This document shows, piece after piece, positions 33,565-43,771 of a stretch of 64,000 nt of DNA. Below the pieces are notes generated by a model. It was not told where the DNA came from and did not search any database. It worked only from the letters and a program-made list of their open reading frames with translations. Source of the stretch: Rhizodiscina lignyota. Taxonomy: Eukaryota > Ascomycota > Dothideomycetes > Aulographales > Rhizodiscinaceae. The position numbers and the translations under genes are program-made. The stretch covers positions 1,550,001 to 1,614,000 of the forward strand of contig ML978128.1 in NCBI GenBank assembly GCA_010015805.1, given 5' to 3'. The first letter of the stretch is position 1. The number at the start of each line of letters is the position of its first letter.

Positions 33565-35544
33565 ATGGATGTTATTTCTTCTCCATCCACATATACAGCA
33601 CTATTCATCTTTGCGCTCTTTGTCTTGTCGATCGCAGTACCACTTTTCTTTTTCGGGACGTTTTGGAAACCTCACTTCCAATATTCGGCGCTGGACGACG
33701 GAACATCTCAGATCAGACTGCTTACGCTTCTACCCAGTAGTCAGAGGCGTGCCACGATCCACTGTACCCTTGTTCCTGCAAAGCTTAAGGAAGGACTGAA
33801 ATATGAAGCTCTCTCATACACATGGGGAGAGCCGAGACTTGTGAAGTCGATCGAGCTCAACGGCCGTTTATTCAGGGTCACCAAGAGCCTGCATGCCGCT
33901 CTGCGCCATCTGCGAGATGCCAGAAACCCTCGAGTTCTATGGATCGACGCTGTATGCATCAATCAAAAAGACGATGCTGAAAAGTCTAAACAAGTGGCCA
34001 GAATGGCAGACATTTACAGAACGGCGTCTCGTGTCCTTGCGTGGCTTGGCTCTTCTACCAATGATAGCGATTTGGCGGTCTTGACGCTCCAACGTCTAGA
34101 GCAGGTGACCAAAGTCCTCCAGAAATACGGCAAGGAATGGAATGAAGACAGATCTCAGCTATTCATTAAGCGAACACTCAACGAACTAGCTGATGGCGAT
34201 ATCCAAACCGCTTTCCAACTGATGCCTAACGAAACCCCGGAGCAAGGACAGCGGAGGCTCTCTGATCGCAATCATGCGTACGCGTATTACAGCCGAAAAT
34301 GCAAGGCCGTCATTGCTCTCCTCTCTAGGCCCTGGTGGGATCGAGTCTGGATCATTCAAGAATTTATCCTGGCGCAGGAGGTGGTCTTCCAATGTGGCGA
34401 CTCTTTTTTCAAGAGAAACACTCTCGACGCCGCCAAGTTCGCCCTTGATATTTGGACTGATCGATTTCCGTTGGCCGATCGAGGTCGTTATTCTGCACTG
34501 AAAGATGCATTGATGCACATAGGCCTTTTGAAATCCGTCAAAGATCAGCACGAATCAACTTCAGCCGACGAACATGATCTGTGGATGGGCAGATTATCAA
34601 ACAAATCTCTGCTCTACTTGATCAGCCATTTGGCTACTCGTCAATGTGGCGACCCCCGAGATCACATTTTCGGCGTCCTAAGTTTATCAGAAGATGAGCT
34701 TGTTAAGCACAATTTACCAGATTATAGCATGAAGCCTGCGCTGGTGTTTATCAAATTTGCAAGGACTTGGATTGAGCATAAGAAGAACCTTGACATCCTC
34801 GGTCTCTGCCCTGATCGTGTATTCGAATTGTCAGGGCAGCGAGGAGCGCGATTTTCATGGGTTCCTTGCTGGGATTCCGTTCCACGGTCGACTATCATTA
34901 AGAAAGCTATCGAAATTGGGAGGCGTATGTACTCAGCAGGGCCGCCAAGCATCTCGGACAATCCATTCGATCCTGGAAAGCCAGCGATTCTCTCCGTTCA
35001 AGGCTTTTGCTTCGACAAAATCGGCATCCTTGGAGATTGCTATCCGCATCGTGAGCGTGGCGAAGCGACAAACGCCAACATTATCCGGCACTGGTGGAAG
35101 ATCGCAGAGAGAGTTTCGCCAAGTCTTTATGAATTCTGGCTCACGATCGGTGCTGACCTCTATTTGGGACAAGTCCGCAATGGGCCACAGGAGAGACAGA
35201 ACCTTCAACAGCGTATCGACGCCCTATTCACTTTAGGAGATCCGTGGAGCGCCCTTGCCAACGATCTAATGCATGCAAGCCTTCTCTGGGAATGCGTTGG
35301 AAACAAGGGCTTACATTTTTCAATTTCTTTGTGCGGCCGCATGTGCATGGTTCCTGATGCTGCAGAACCTGGCGATCTCCTCTGCATCCTGTTTGGTGCA
35401 CAGACTCCCTTTGTGCTCCGTCCATTCAAACCTGGCGTCTACAGATTGATCGGAGAGTGCTATGTTCACGGCGTCATGGATGGCGAAGCCATGCTGTTGC
35501 ACAAGAACGGCGATTTTGAGAAGAATACCTTTCACATTTATTAA
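33565..35544 (+). CDS. Membrane-anchored HET-domain protein
   Basis: Intronless gene for 659 aa. A single hydrophobic segment at residues about 12-34 probably anchors the protein. The HET domain begins at 'YEALSYTWG' (80-88) and continues through 'LWIDAVCINQKDDAEK' (125-140) and 'VARMADIYRTASRVLAWLG', all three hallmark blocks of the family. The C-terminal half contains the usual 'HIFGVLSLSEDE' block and a terminal region ending 'PGVYRLIGECYVHGVMDGEA', typical of large Pezizomycotina HET proteins. HET domains trigger incompatibility cell death when non-self is sensed, and resemble TIR domains. The trigger of this one is unknown. The protein is complete, with no frameshift. Confidence 0.93.
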   Translation: MDVISSPSTYTALFIFALFVLSIAVPLFFFGTFWKPHFQYSALDDGTSQIRLLTLLPSSQRRATIHCTLVPAKLKEGLKYEALSYTWGEPRLVKSIELNGRLFRVTKSLHAALRHLRDARNPRVLWIDAVCINQKDDAEKSKQVARMADIYRTASRVLAWLGSSTNDSDLAVLTLQRLEQVTKVLQKYGKEWNEDRSQLFIKRTLNELADGDIQTAFQLMPNETPEQGQRRLSDRNHAYAYYSRKCKAVIALLSRPWWDRVWIIQEFILAQEVVFQCGDSFFKRNTLDAAKFALDIWTDRFPLADRGRYSALKDALMHIGLLKSVKDQHESTSADEHDLWMGRLSNKSLLYLISHLATRQCGDPRDHIFGVLSLSEDELVKHNLPDYSMKPALVFIKFARTWIEHKKNLDILGLCPDRVFELSGQRGARFSWVPCWDSVPRSTIIKKAIEIGRRMYSAGPPSISDNPFDPGKPAILSVQGFCFDKIGILGDCYPHRERGEATNANIIRHWWKIAERVSPSLYEFWLTIGADLYLGQVRNGPQERQNLQQRIDALFTLGDPWSALANDLMHASLLWECVGNKGLHFSISLCGRMCMVPDAAEPGDLLCILFGAQTPFVLRPFKPGVYRLIGECYVHGVMDGEAMLLHKNGDFEKNTFHIY

Positions 35545-37125
35545 TTGTTCGACACATGGGTCATATAATCGTCTTACAGAGCGCTTGTGAGTATGATCTT
35601 AGGATTCGTGCACCGCATTTGATGCAAGATTCAAGCTCATCTCTGTCAGATATCAGACGCGTCGCTTTGATTGTCGCACGCGAATTGCGAGATTCTGTTC
35701 CGTTGTACGACTGCGGCTGTCCCAGATCCGGTACCCTTCGCAATGTTGAGTTGCTCTTGTACGCTCGGCAGATAATAACTGGTACACTGTGTCAAGAATC
35801 GTGGTATGTGGCTCTACTGGCGTAACATCCGTGTTTCGACGTCCTCGTCCCGCGGGTACCAATAATCCCGCAACTCAGTGCTTCTCTTTGATTATGTTTG
35901 TACCTGTCTGTTCTCATGTAAGCTGCGAAGCTCTTTCGAGGTCATCGCCAAAAATGTTGTCTCAACACATCCACCACCTCTCCTCAACCACATTATCTGC
36001 TATAATGCTGCTTCAGAAGGCATACGCGATAACCATCTTGTCTAGCTACCAGTTCGGGTGCTGTTCCTGCTAAAGGCCTGTCGTGATGGAAGGTTTCTTT
36101 CATTTATGGCTGGGAAATTGAGCGTAAGAAGAAGCTGACGCTGTCGCGCCAACCAGCTACTCTTTAGCTTATGAGAATCTCTCTGGGGCTCTCTTTGAGA
36201 GGTGTGCCGCAGAATTACGTACGTTGAGCAGAGAATATTGCAGCCCAGATAGAGTTAACGCATCGCAGGCGCGGAAGACCTGAAACGGACTAATGAGATA
36301 GTCATCGGGAGCCGTTTCCATCACAGCGTCCTTATCCATATCTGGATGAAGCCAAGTTGGGTTCGATCGAGCACACCGCGCTGAGTACTAATAATTGAAC
36401 GTTGGTGATATGTCGGAGTGTGTAATTCTCCAGCGAGCGTGCTCTTTGTCAGTCAAATTGAGCCCTTTAAAGCAAGCAGTGGAAGCACCAGATATTTCTA
36501 CGGAATCTCAACTCCTCGATAAATATCAAAACAGTTGAAGAAGTGGTGCGTCGGGAGTTTCCGAGTGCGCACGAGCTCACAATCGCCGCCAGCATTAGCA
36601 TGTCAATTCATGACAAACGAATTTAGGGATCTCAGACTTCCTTACTTTTTAAAACTGCACACTGGAACTGTGAGCCGTGGCACATGCGAATATAACTGGA
36701 TCGTATTCGATGCTCTATGTGTAGCGTCTGACTATATGATCTTGGCTTACGAGATCAGTGTAATTCCGTGGACTCTGAGACGTCAGCGTATCTGGCTTAT
36801 TGGACTGTGGTACCTACTTGGTCAAGTGCCAGAGGCCCTTGGCTATAAGAGAAATTAGCTCGAAGGCTTGTTGTATGGGTGAACGGAGCACCATCGTGAT
36901 TTACGGAGCATCGTCGTCTTCAGTCTGCGCCAATTCTGATACACCATCCACCATCCTCTTTCCGCCGGCCATATAAGCAAATAGTCATTGCCATTTTCTT
37001 GCTCCCCTCTCTGCTCTCGTCTACACTTGCTTCTCTCTCGCGCACGCTCCCACGTCTCCCTTCCCACAAAGAAATAACCATCAGGCTTGCTGTCTGCATG
37101 CCAACTTCTTCTTCCTCAAAGCAAC
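35545..37125. other. Long intergenic region
   Basis: About 1.6 kb. A frame of 89 codons with an ATG at 35556 is open but shows no motif or compositional support. Others here start only at non-ATG codons. The last 100 bases before 37126 are a T/C-rich leader that fits a promoter of the secreted-protein candidate. No transposon or RNA gene is recognised. Confidence 0.45.
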
Positions 37126-37528
37126 ATGTTAGTTACCAAGATCTCTGCTGCAGCAGCCATCTCGCTGCTCGCGATGTTACGAGGCGTATATGGCGCGCCA
37201 TCACCAGGTACGCGTTTCGCGATCGAGCCTCCTTCTTTTGCGCTGCCAGAACATACGGCCACAAGGATTGAAGCTAAAGCTCTTCTCCAATTAGAACCAG
37301 CGGTCGCTCCGCGCCAGTTCACCGGCATTGCTGGTCCATTCCCTCCAGGACCCCCCAGCAACAGCAAACTTTGCAAGAATCCCAATGAGCCAGACAGTAC
37401 GCGGTCCCTCCCTCTGCGATACGATATTATTAACACGAGACTTCCAGCATGTATTGGCTTCAACTGAACGAGCCCCCAGAGAGTATGTTTACTGTGGCGG
37501 CGGGTGTGGTTCTTCATGTAACGCATGA
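37126..37528 (+). CDS. Candidate small secreted protein with a cysteine-rich tail
   Basis: The ATG at 37126 opens a clear signal peptide (Lys at 5, alanine/leucine core, 'GVYGAPSP' end). A proline-rich mature part follows, with a single cysteine near 37373. Read without splicing, the frame stops at 37467. If an 85-nt intron (37397-37481, GTACGC donor, AG acceptor inside CCCCCAGAGAG) is removed, the frame continues to the TGA at 37526-37528. It then gains three cysteines in a glycine-rich tail ('YVYCGGGCGSSCNA'), giving about 105 aa with four cysteines. I prefer the spliced form because of that tail. A 42-nt in-frame intron at 37208-37249 is also possible. No family is recognised; a secreted effector- or peptide-like role is only an inference. 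Confidence 0.45.
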
Positions 37529-37891
37529 GTTTAGCGGATAAGGTGGCCTAAAGTCCACATTAGCGCTTGTGGATAGTCTCAGCACAGTAAAGGAAATAGC
37601 CTCGCCGTCCACTCAAATACCTCCCTCTGGCTCTTAAGGAACGCCCATGGTACGTCGGTTCGCAAGTTCGAACCAGTGGAACTTGACGAGTTTTGCTGCT
37701 CAGCACAACGAGAGCAAACGAGAGAACCTCTGAAAGCACGACTTGAGATGGTTGAGACGATACTTATCAAGAACACACAGTGGTTTGAACATCGTTTGTC
37801 ATTTTAACCTGCAAAGGCAGGCACTCATCTTGACTACTGTCGTAACTCAACTTCACCTTATGCCATCGGCACCTCGTAACTCAACTTCGCC
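37529..37891. other. Tail-to-tail intergenic region
   Basis: 363 bases between convergent genes. It contains a small hairpin (GGTTCG/CGAACC at 37657-37674), which I do not take as a tRNA, and one copy of the 29-bp direct repeat listed separately. Confidence 0.5.
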
Positions 37892-37902
37892 TTATGCCAT
37901 CG
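37840..37902. repeat. 29-bp direct repeat spanning the SR140 stop codon
   Basis: Two copies, 37840-37868 and 37874-37902, differ at one position and are spaced 34 bp start to start. The second copy contains the last codons and TAA of the SR140-like gene; the first lies in its 3' untranslated region. It looks like a recent small tandem duplication of the gene's end. Confidence 0.85.
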
Positions 37903-40336
37903 CTACGTCGTCTTTCTCGTCATCCGAATCCGCAAACATATCGACCGCTTTTGGCCTCTGTCGCCTTGCTCTTGCAGCGCTGCTCAAGCTATCTGCAGCC
38001 TCTGCAGTGCCTGTCGTGCCTGTCGTGCCTGTCGTGCCTGTTCCGGATTCTGTAGCAGTAGCATCGACTTCTTCCTTCGTCTGGATCTCAACATCATCAC
38101 CCACCATTGGTTCATCAACGTCATCTTCCACCATCGGCTCTCCATCCACATCCGAATCAGCCATGGGCACCCCATCAACGTCCTCATCCATCGGCTCTCC
38201 ATCCACATTGTCGTCTTGCTGAGCGCCGTCCTTCTTCGCGTCGCCCTCCACACTTCTCCATTTGCTCTTCGCCGCCCACTCTCTCTCTTCCCTTGCCCTC
38301 TCCTTCTCTTCTTCCGCCTTCTGTTCCTCCGCCGTCAATGGCGGATTGTTGAAGGCATTTGTGAACTCCTCATGTACGTTTTGCGAGAACACGCACCATC
38401 CTTCCCACAACGTCAGCACGACGTTGACAGCACGCTTCCACTTCTCCGCACGGAGTCGGCCCCAGTTCAGATCCTTCTCCAGTCGGCCTAATTTCTCGAA
38501 GACCTTGTGCGCTCGGAGTGCGGATTCGAATACTTGGCGATAGCGCCAAGCATGGCGGACACCAGCAGTTGAGGACGCGGAGAGGATGTCAGATACAAGG
38601 TATATGCCGATGAGTTTCGGAGAAGATGGGTCGTCCTTTGGGTCCTTCTCAAGATCGTCTCCGCCACCTGAATGCTCATCACCTGCCTCGCCTTGTGCTG
38701 CAGTCTTGTGGTTTGGATTTGCGGCGGTCCAACAGAATGGCTTTGCGATGTTCCACATTAGCATCTCGACAACCTCGTCCGCTGCATGGGCGTTCTCTAT
38801 TGCGAATCCCATAACTCTCGCCACATCCCCTCTGCGTAGCCTGGCCGTTGAATCAGGTAGGCGGCCAAGTAGCCATGCAAGTTGAGCTCTCTTCAAGGGA
38901 CCCAGATAGTTCTTTTCCGACTCCTGCATGTCCGTCGCATCAGGCACCGGGCCACCTCTCTCACGACGCCTTTTACGTTCGTCGTCTGACTCTTCTTCTT
39001 CTGAAGAATCGTAGTCGGAATCTGAGACGAGCTCGTCTAACCTCGTCGCGAACTCAAACTGCAGCCCATCCTTCTTCGACGGTGGCTGCCATGCCGGGCC
39101 AGTATCGAATATCATCACTTTGTCTTGTACGCGCTTCGTTTTATCAGGCTCCCACTCGGTCAAGATTTTCCATAGCTGCCAGCGGTACCACACACCCCCA
39201 GTGCTGCGTGCATCCCATATCCAAGACCACTTCTCTTCCTGCTGGACCTCGGGACGACTCATGAGTAACGCCTCAAACTCCGCGCCATGCTTGATAACCC
39301 GTTCGACGGTCATGTGGATCATTCGGATTTCCTTGATGTCTGAAGGTGCCTTGACGTGCACTACCGCCTCATAGAGATCTCTGTTGGGTTGGCCAGATCC
39401 GCCATATGATGCAGGAGGGGCAAAGCTGTTGCGAGGTCCACCCGGTGGGGGGACACGACCCATTCCACCAGCAGGACCTTTGTAGACCAGCTTGGCACCG
39501 AAAGGAAGAGATCGTGAGGCAGTCGAGAGATTAGTCAGGCCTGTTGTGCTATCGAGAGCCGCAGAAGACAGGTGTCGAGATATGCCTAGATAGTAGCCAA
39601 AACCTAAATAACGGTTCTGCAGTGCGCTCACTATCTTGTCGATCTCGCTGCCCGGCGTGTCCTTCGTGAGTGTTACGATGGCTGTCTGTGATTTCCTTTC
39701 TGTCGACGCGGGACCTGATGGAGGCAGGATTCGAACTCCTTCGACCGGCACTCTGTTCGATATCAAGGCCTTGATCTCCGCTTGTGTCATTTGGGGTGGC
39801 AGTTGTGTGAGCTGCACTGTCGGCTTTGCACGTTCTGAAGCCTGTAAGTCTGCAGCACTCTTCTCTTCATCATCTGATGCGCGAAAAGGAGCTTGACCAT
39901 CATCATCATCATCATCGAACCCCAAGATCGCAGCTTTACCCTTATTACTTTCTTGTTGGAAACCATCGTAACGCCGTTTGTTTGACAGACTCGGCAGCGG
40001 TCCTAAAGTTCCTGGCCCACTATTCGCACTCTTTGGACCAGTCGACACGAAGTGCCTCTTAGGTCCTCCTCCACTACCTGCAAAGGCGCCTCTTGTTCCA
40101 CGACTTGATGGTGGCGCATTGTTTCCCTTCCCAGGTCCAGAGCCAGGCTTTGACAGCGAGTCGTCATCATCTACTTCGAAGGCTGCGACGAAACTCTTGA
40201 GGGCGGCGGCGGTCTCAGCTTCTTCGCGCAAACGTTTCGCGTTCGCTTCCTCTTTTTGACGTTCGAAGAGAGACTTTTTAACGGGAGCGGCAAGTTTGTC
40301 CGAAAGATCGGGGAATGCTTTGGTTGGGTCCGACAT
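37892..40336 (-). CDS. U2-associated SR140-like splicing factor (RRM, SURP, CID)
   Basis: Intronless gene for 814 aa. The N-terminus ('MSDPTKAFPDLSDKLAAP', 'KKSLFERQKEEA') matches fungal SR140 homologues. An RRM-like region covers about 165-255, with a loosely conserved RNP area ('LGFGYYLGISRHL'). A SURP module lies near 335-390 ('MIHMTVERVIKHGAEFEALLM') and a CID/RPR helical domain near 470-630 ('RAQLAWLLGRLPDSTARL', 'GDVARVMGFAIENA'). The C-terminal 130 residues are highly acidic with imperfect repeats. SR140 associates with the U2 snRNP; a CID suggests contact with the RNA polymerase II C-terminal domain. Single-exon structure for such a long gene is slightly unusual next to its neighbours. 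Confidence 0.87.
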   Translation of the reverse strand: MSDPTKAFPDLSDKLAAPVKKSLFERQKEEANAKRLREEAETAAALKSFVAAFEVDDDDSLSKPGSGPGKGNNAPPSSRGTRGAFAGSGGGPKRHFVSTGPKSANSGPGTLGPLPSLSNKRRYDGFQQESNKGKAAILGFDDDDDDGQAPFRASDDEEKSAADLQASERAKPTVQLTQLPPQMTQAEIKALISNRVPVEGVRILPPSGPASTERKSQTAIVTLTKDTPGSEIDKIVSALQNRYLGFGYYLGISRHLSSAALDSTTGLTNLSTASRSLPFGAKLVYKGPAGGMGRVPPPGGPRNSFAPPASYGGSGQPNRDLYEAVVHVKAPSDIKEIRMIHMTVERVIKHGAEFEALLMSRPEVQQEEKWSWIWDARSTGGVWYRWQLWKILTEWEPDKTKRVQDKVMIFDTGPAWQPPSKKDGLQFEFATRLDELVSDSDYDSSEEEESDDERKRRRERGGPVPDATDMQESEKNYLGPLKRAQLAWLLGRLPDSTARLRRGDVARVMGFAIENAHAADEVVEMLMWNIAKPFCWTAANPNHKTAAQGEAGDEHSGGGDDLEKDPKDDPSSPKLIGIYLVSDILSASSTAGVRHAWRYRQVFESALRAHKVFEKLGRLEKDLNWGRLRAEKWKRAVNVVLTLWEGWCVFSQNVHEEFTNAFNNPPLTAEEQKAEEEKERAREEREWAAKSKWRSVEGDAKKDGAQQDDNVDGEPMDEDVDGVPMADSDVDGEPMVEDDVDEPMVGDDVEIQTKEEVDATATESGTGTTGTTGTTGTAEAADSLSSAARARRQRPKAVDMFADSDDEKDDVAMA
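38007..38042. repeat. Four 9-bp units inside SR140
   Basis: Units of GTGCCTGTC, three exact and the fourth with one change, encode Gly-Thr-Thr repeats near the SR140 C-terminus on the minus strand. This is a coding minisatellite likely to vary in number. Confidence 0.85.
38080..38215. repeat. Imperfect acidic-coding repeats in SR140
   Basis: About five degenerate units of roughly 27-30 bp (built on CCATCGGCTCTCCATCCACAT) encode variants of Asp-Val-Asp-Gly-Glu-Pro-Met with acidic spacers. They form the acidic tail of the SR140-like protein. Confidence 0.75.
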
Positions 40337-41178
40337 TTTGTCGAGCGAAAGGGCCTCTCGAAGCTCTTAGCATGTTGCGTTAAGTGAATGTGGTGCAGTA
40401 CTTACAAACCCTGAGATCGAGGCTGGTGAGGTGCGCGCCTTGATTTATAAATCTGGACACGCGCCCACAGTTCCGCAATCAGACTTGTTAACAATTCAAT
40501 TCAGTTTTCTGAAAGGTGTTCTGGTGATGTGAAGCTCGAACTGCGAGGTGTGTGATGTAGTTCGCTAGTCTGTTTATAGCAATATATTTCGGCGCGTCGC
40601 GCCAAGCCTGTGCTATGCCGCAGTTTTTCCGCGATCTGCACTAGGATTCCAGACTAGCTCGATCGTACTTTGCAACCAATCATGTGCCGTGGCGCCACTT
40701 TCGCGAATGTGCTTCTCCACGATTGCGACTAAGCTATAGCAGTTTGCATTTCCCAAGCCTTTCAAGAAACTGCCAAGAAACATGCTACAAAGATTACATT
40801 GCAGGTGATTCCGGATATAACGCGGAATATTCACTTCTCTTCGACTTAAATTGCGTTCCTAAGCGCAATCGCAATGCTTCAGTAGATACCGAACGGACCC
40901 ACTCGGAGATACTTATAAATCCTTTGGATGAATTGACGTAGAACTGTATGCTGAGATCGATCTCTTGATCGATCAATACTATGCTCTTATGTATGATATG
41001 TTTCTACTCCGTAATGACGCCCCATCGGCAAATGCCGCTTGAGCTCGGGACAGGATACCCAGCTTCTCCGAGCTTCGTCCTTCTTACGAAACTTCCCAAA
41101 TGTCAAGAGAATGTAAATAGACATCAATTGGACGTGGAGCTCCCTGGAGATACTGTCGTACTGAGTCAAGCTTGAACA
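40337..41178. other. Divergent upstream region
   Basis: About 840 bases between the divergent SR140-like and enoyl-CoA hydratase genes. Two minus-strand stretches (about 40614-40800 and 40797-40976) have protein-like composition, but neither has a usable start and no splice site joins them in frame. No gene is called. Confidence 0.45.
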
Positions 41179-42118
41179 ATGTCCCTTCTTCGCTTCTCCA
41201 AACCAGTCCTAGCACCAAGTATTCCCCGCATTGTCCGCCCGTCGATAGCTTCACGAGCCCGATTCTACTCGACAGACCTCCCTTCATACGAGCTTCTGAA
41301 GACGAGCTTCCCTAAGAATGGCGTTGGTCTAAGTACTTCATAACTCCGCCGTCTCGTGATCTCGCACCAGCTGACTATGCAATGCAGTCACTCTTAACCG
41401 TCCCAAGGCTCTCAATGCTCTCTCTTCTCCTCTCTTCCTCGAACTTAACGATGCCCTCAAAAGACTTGATGCCGACAAATCTATTGGCGCCATTGTCCTT
41501 ACTGGAAGCGAACGCGCCTTCGCTGCTGGCGCCGACATCAAGGAAATGAAGGACATCACCTTCAGCGAGGCGTATGGCGGTGACTTTATCGAGATGTGGA
41601 GCAATATGGCGTTTCAGATCAAAAAGCCTGTAATTAGCGCTGTAAACGGGTATGCGCTGGGCGGAGGCTGCGAGCTCGCCATGATGGCGGATATAATGTA
41701 TTGCAGCAAGGGCGCAACATTTGGCCAGCCAGAGATCAAGCTGGGCGTCATCCCAGGCGCGGGTGGAAGCCAGAGACTCACGAAGGCGATTGGGAAGAGC
41801 AAGGCCATGGAACTGATTCTGACTGGGGACAACTTCAGTGGAACCCAGGCTGAGCAATGGGGCCTGGCAGCCAAAGTGTTTGAGACACCGGAAGAGTGCG
41901 TAAATGGGGCGTTGACATTGGCGGAGAAGATTGCGTCCTACAGCAGGATAGCTGTTAAGGCGGGCAAGGAGGTAGTCAACAAGAGCCAAGAGTTGGGAGT
42001 ACGAGAAGGTGTTGAGTTTGAGAGAAGAGTATTCCATGGGCTGTTCGGCTCGAAGGATCAGAAGATTGGCATGACGGCCTTTGCGGAGAAGAAAAAGCCT
42101 GAGTGGTCACACGAATAG
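41179..42118 (+). CDS. Enoyl-CoA hydratase, mitochondrial
   Basis: Two exons (41179-41332, 41388-42118) with a 55-nt intron give 294 aa. The protein belongs to the crotonase family and hydrates trans-2-enoyl-CoA in beta-oxidation. The presequence is basic with an 'RARFYST' cleavage-like end. The junction restores 'VGLITLNRPKALNAL', the family's first signature. The oxyanion-hole region 'ERAFAAGADIKEM' is present. Both catalytic glutamates are there, in 'GGGCELAMMADI' and 'FGQPEIKLGVIPGAGG', so it should be active. Length and layout match mitochondrial short-chain hydratase (ECHS1-like). The ATG context ACAATG is good. Confidence 0.93.
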
Positions 42119-42593
42119 ATGTGTTTGTGTAAAATATACATGTACAAAAGATCATATTCGCGAAAAAGTTAATTACCATCCCGATTTAAGCAATGGGTGT
42201 GAACTTGACTGAGGGTACCTACGGGAAATATATTGCAAAAAAAGGCATCCCATTGACTGAGCAAGCATATTTCGGCTCATATGTATCCCTTTCTATCCGT
42301 TCATACCCATAATGCCGGCCCACATGAGGCTTCCCAGCTCCACGTGATGTCATTGGGCCGCATGGTGTTGCAGCAGCGCGTCTCCCCGTCGAATCTTCAT
42401 CTTCTCCCGACACGCCGACATGTTCCACAACAGAAAGCCAGTCAACTGACTGAACTGAAAATCTCACTTGTCTGTTTCTGCACATAGCTCGTAAGTGTCT
42501 TTGACTCCATGTTCGCTTGTTTAGATCTTGAAGGCTGCTCCTGATTTTCGTTCCGTCCTTATCACGTCCAGCAGCTGCGAATTAGGACGAGAA
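42119..42593. other. Intergenic region
   Basis: 475 bases between two plus-strand genes. No motif is recognised. The part from 42480 to 42593 is probably the leader of the HAD gene, and its coding frame is open back to 42528 without an ATG. Confidence 0.5.
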
Positions 42594-43760
42594 ATGCAAC
42601 GACGGCTCATGCCTCCGAAGAAGAACCTTCTGCTTTGTTTTGATGCCTTTGGAACTCTGTTTACCCCGCAGCCGTCGGTTCCAGAGCAATATTCAGATGT
42701 GGCTCGCCGACATGGCTTGACCGGTTTCAGCGTCGAAGAATTAAATTCTACTTTTCGCAAAGGTCGGTGTTTATCCCAATGGTTCCCTACAACTTCTGGT
42801 GCGCACTGGAACGTTACATACGCGTTTGCAGACGAGGTGGTCGAGTAATTAGCATATGCTAACTCCACAATCACAGCCTTTAAGGATGAGGCGAAACAAC
42901 ACCCTAATTATGGCAAGTCTGTTGGCATGAAACCGCCGCAATGGTGGGCGAACGTATGTTCATAATATCCAAATACCCTATTCAACTACACTTATCCATG
43001 ATAGATAATATCCAAAACGTTTCAACCGTTCCTGAAGCCACAACAAACACTGCCCTCGCAACTAATTCCTGACCTGATTCACCGCTTCTCTTCAAAAGAT
43101 GGCTATCGGATTTTCGAAGATGTCCTGCCCTTCTTTACAATGCTTCGGACCAATAAAGAGCACCTAAGGAGCCTGGATCAGCATTTTCCACCACCAAGCA
43201 TCGATCCCGAATTATCGGCTCAGTGGCCATGGCAAAAAACTGTCGTAGGCATCATCACAAATTCTGATGATAGGATCCCTGACATCCTTTCGTCCTTTGG
43301 ATTGAACATCGGCCATAGACGTGTAGGCGCGAGACAAGGCGAGATTGCCAAAGCAGACATCGCCGAGGATGTGAGCTTCGTAGTTATAAGCTACGATGCC
43401 GGATTCGAGAAGCCGGATCCACGAATCTTTGGCGCCGCAGTGGGGATGCTTGAAGAGTGTCTTGCGGCAGAAGCTGCCAGAGACGGAAGTGTGGCCAGTA
43501 GCGATGGATTTGAGAAACTGTACGTGGGTGACGAGGTGCTGAAAGACGCGGTTGGTGCGTCGAAAGCTGGTTGGGATGCCATTTTGCTTGACCGCGAGGG
43601 AAAATTCCATAATGATTTCGAGAAAGAGAAGGAAGCGATCATAACGGTACGGGAAGATCTCACGGACGGGGAGACAGTGGATCTGAAAGTCATTCAAGAC
43701 CTGAGGGACTTGAGATTCTGGATCGCAGAGGAGAGATCGCCGTCACCCGTACCATCCTAA
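42594..43760 (+). CDS. HAD-superfamily hydrolase
   Basis: Three exons (42594-42762, 42877-42953, 43005-43760) with introns of 114 and 51 nt give 333 aa. Motif I is 'CFDAFGTLF': the nucleophile Asp is followed two places on by Phe rather than the second Asp of phosphatases, as in haloacid dehalogenases. Motif II is the 'IITNSDDR' strand. Later motifs are 'KPDPRIF' and 'YVGDEVLKDAVGASKAGWDAILLDR'. The helical cap lies between and the junctions restore 'FRKAFKDEAKQHPNYG' and 'WWANIISKTFQPF'. The layout resembles the HDHD3 group, whose substrates are unknown. A second in-frame ATG at 42609 is an alternative start. The stop is 11 bp from the end of the convergent gene. Confidence 0.88.
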
Positions 43761-43771
43761 CTAGTACGGCC

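Noticed and set aside
35556-35825. An 89-codon ATG frame after the first HET gene
   Set aside because: No signal peptide, motif or splice context, and its composition is unremarkable; length is within chance expectation.
36535-36858. A 107-codon plus-strand frame
   Set aside because: It begins at a TTG with no ATG near its start and shows no recognisable family feature.
37657-37674. GGTTCG/CGAACC hairpin resembling a tRNA T-arm
   Set aside because: No acceptor stem, anticodon arm or D-arm can be placed around it.
40613-40976. Two minus-strand stretches with protein-like composition
   Set aside because: Neither has an ATG start, and no GT-AG pair joins them in frame.
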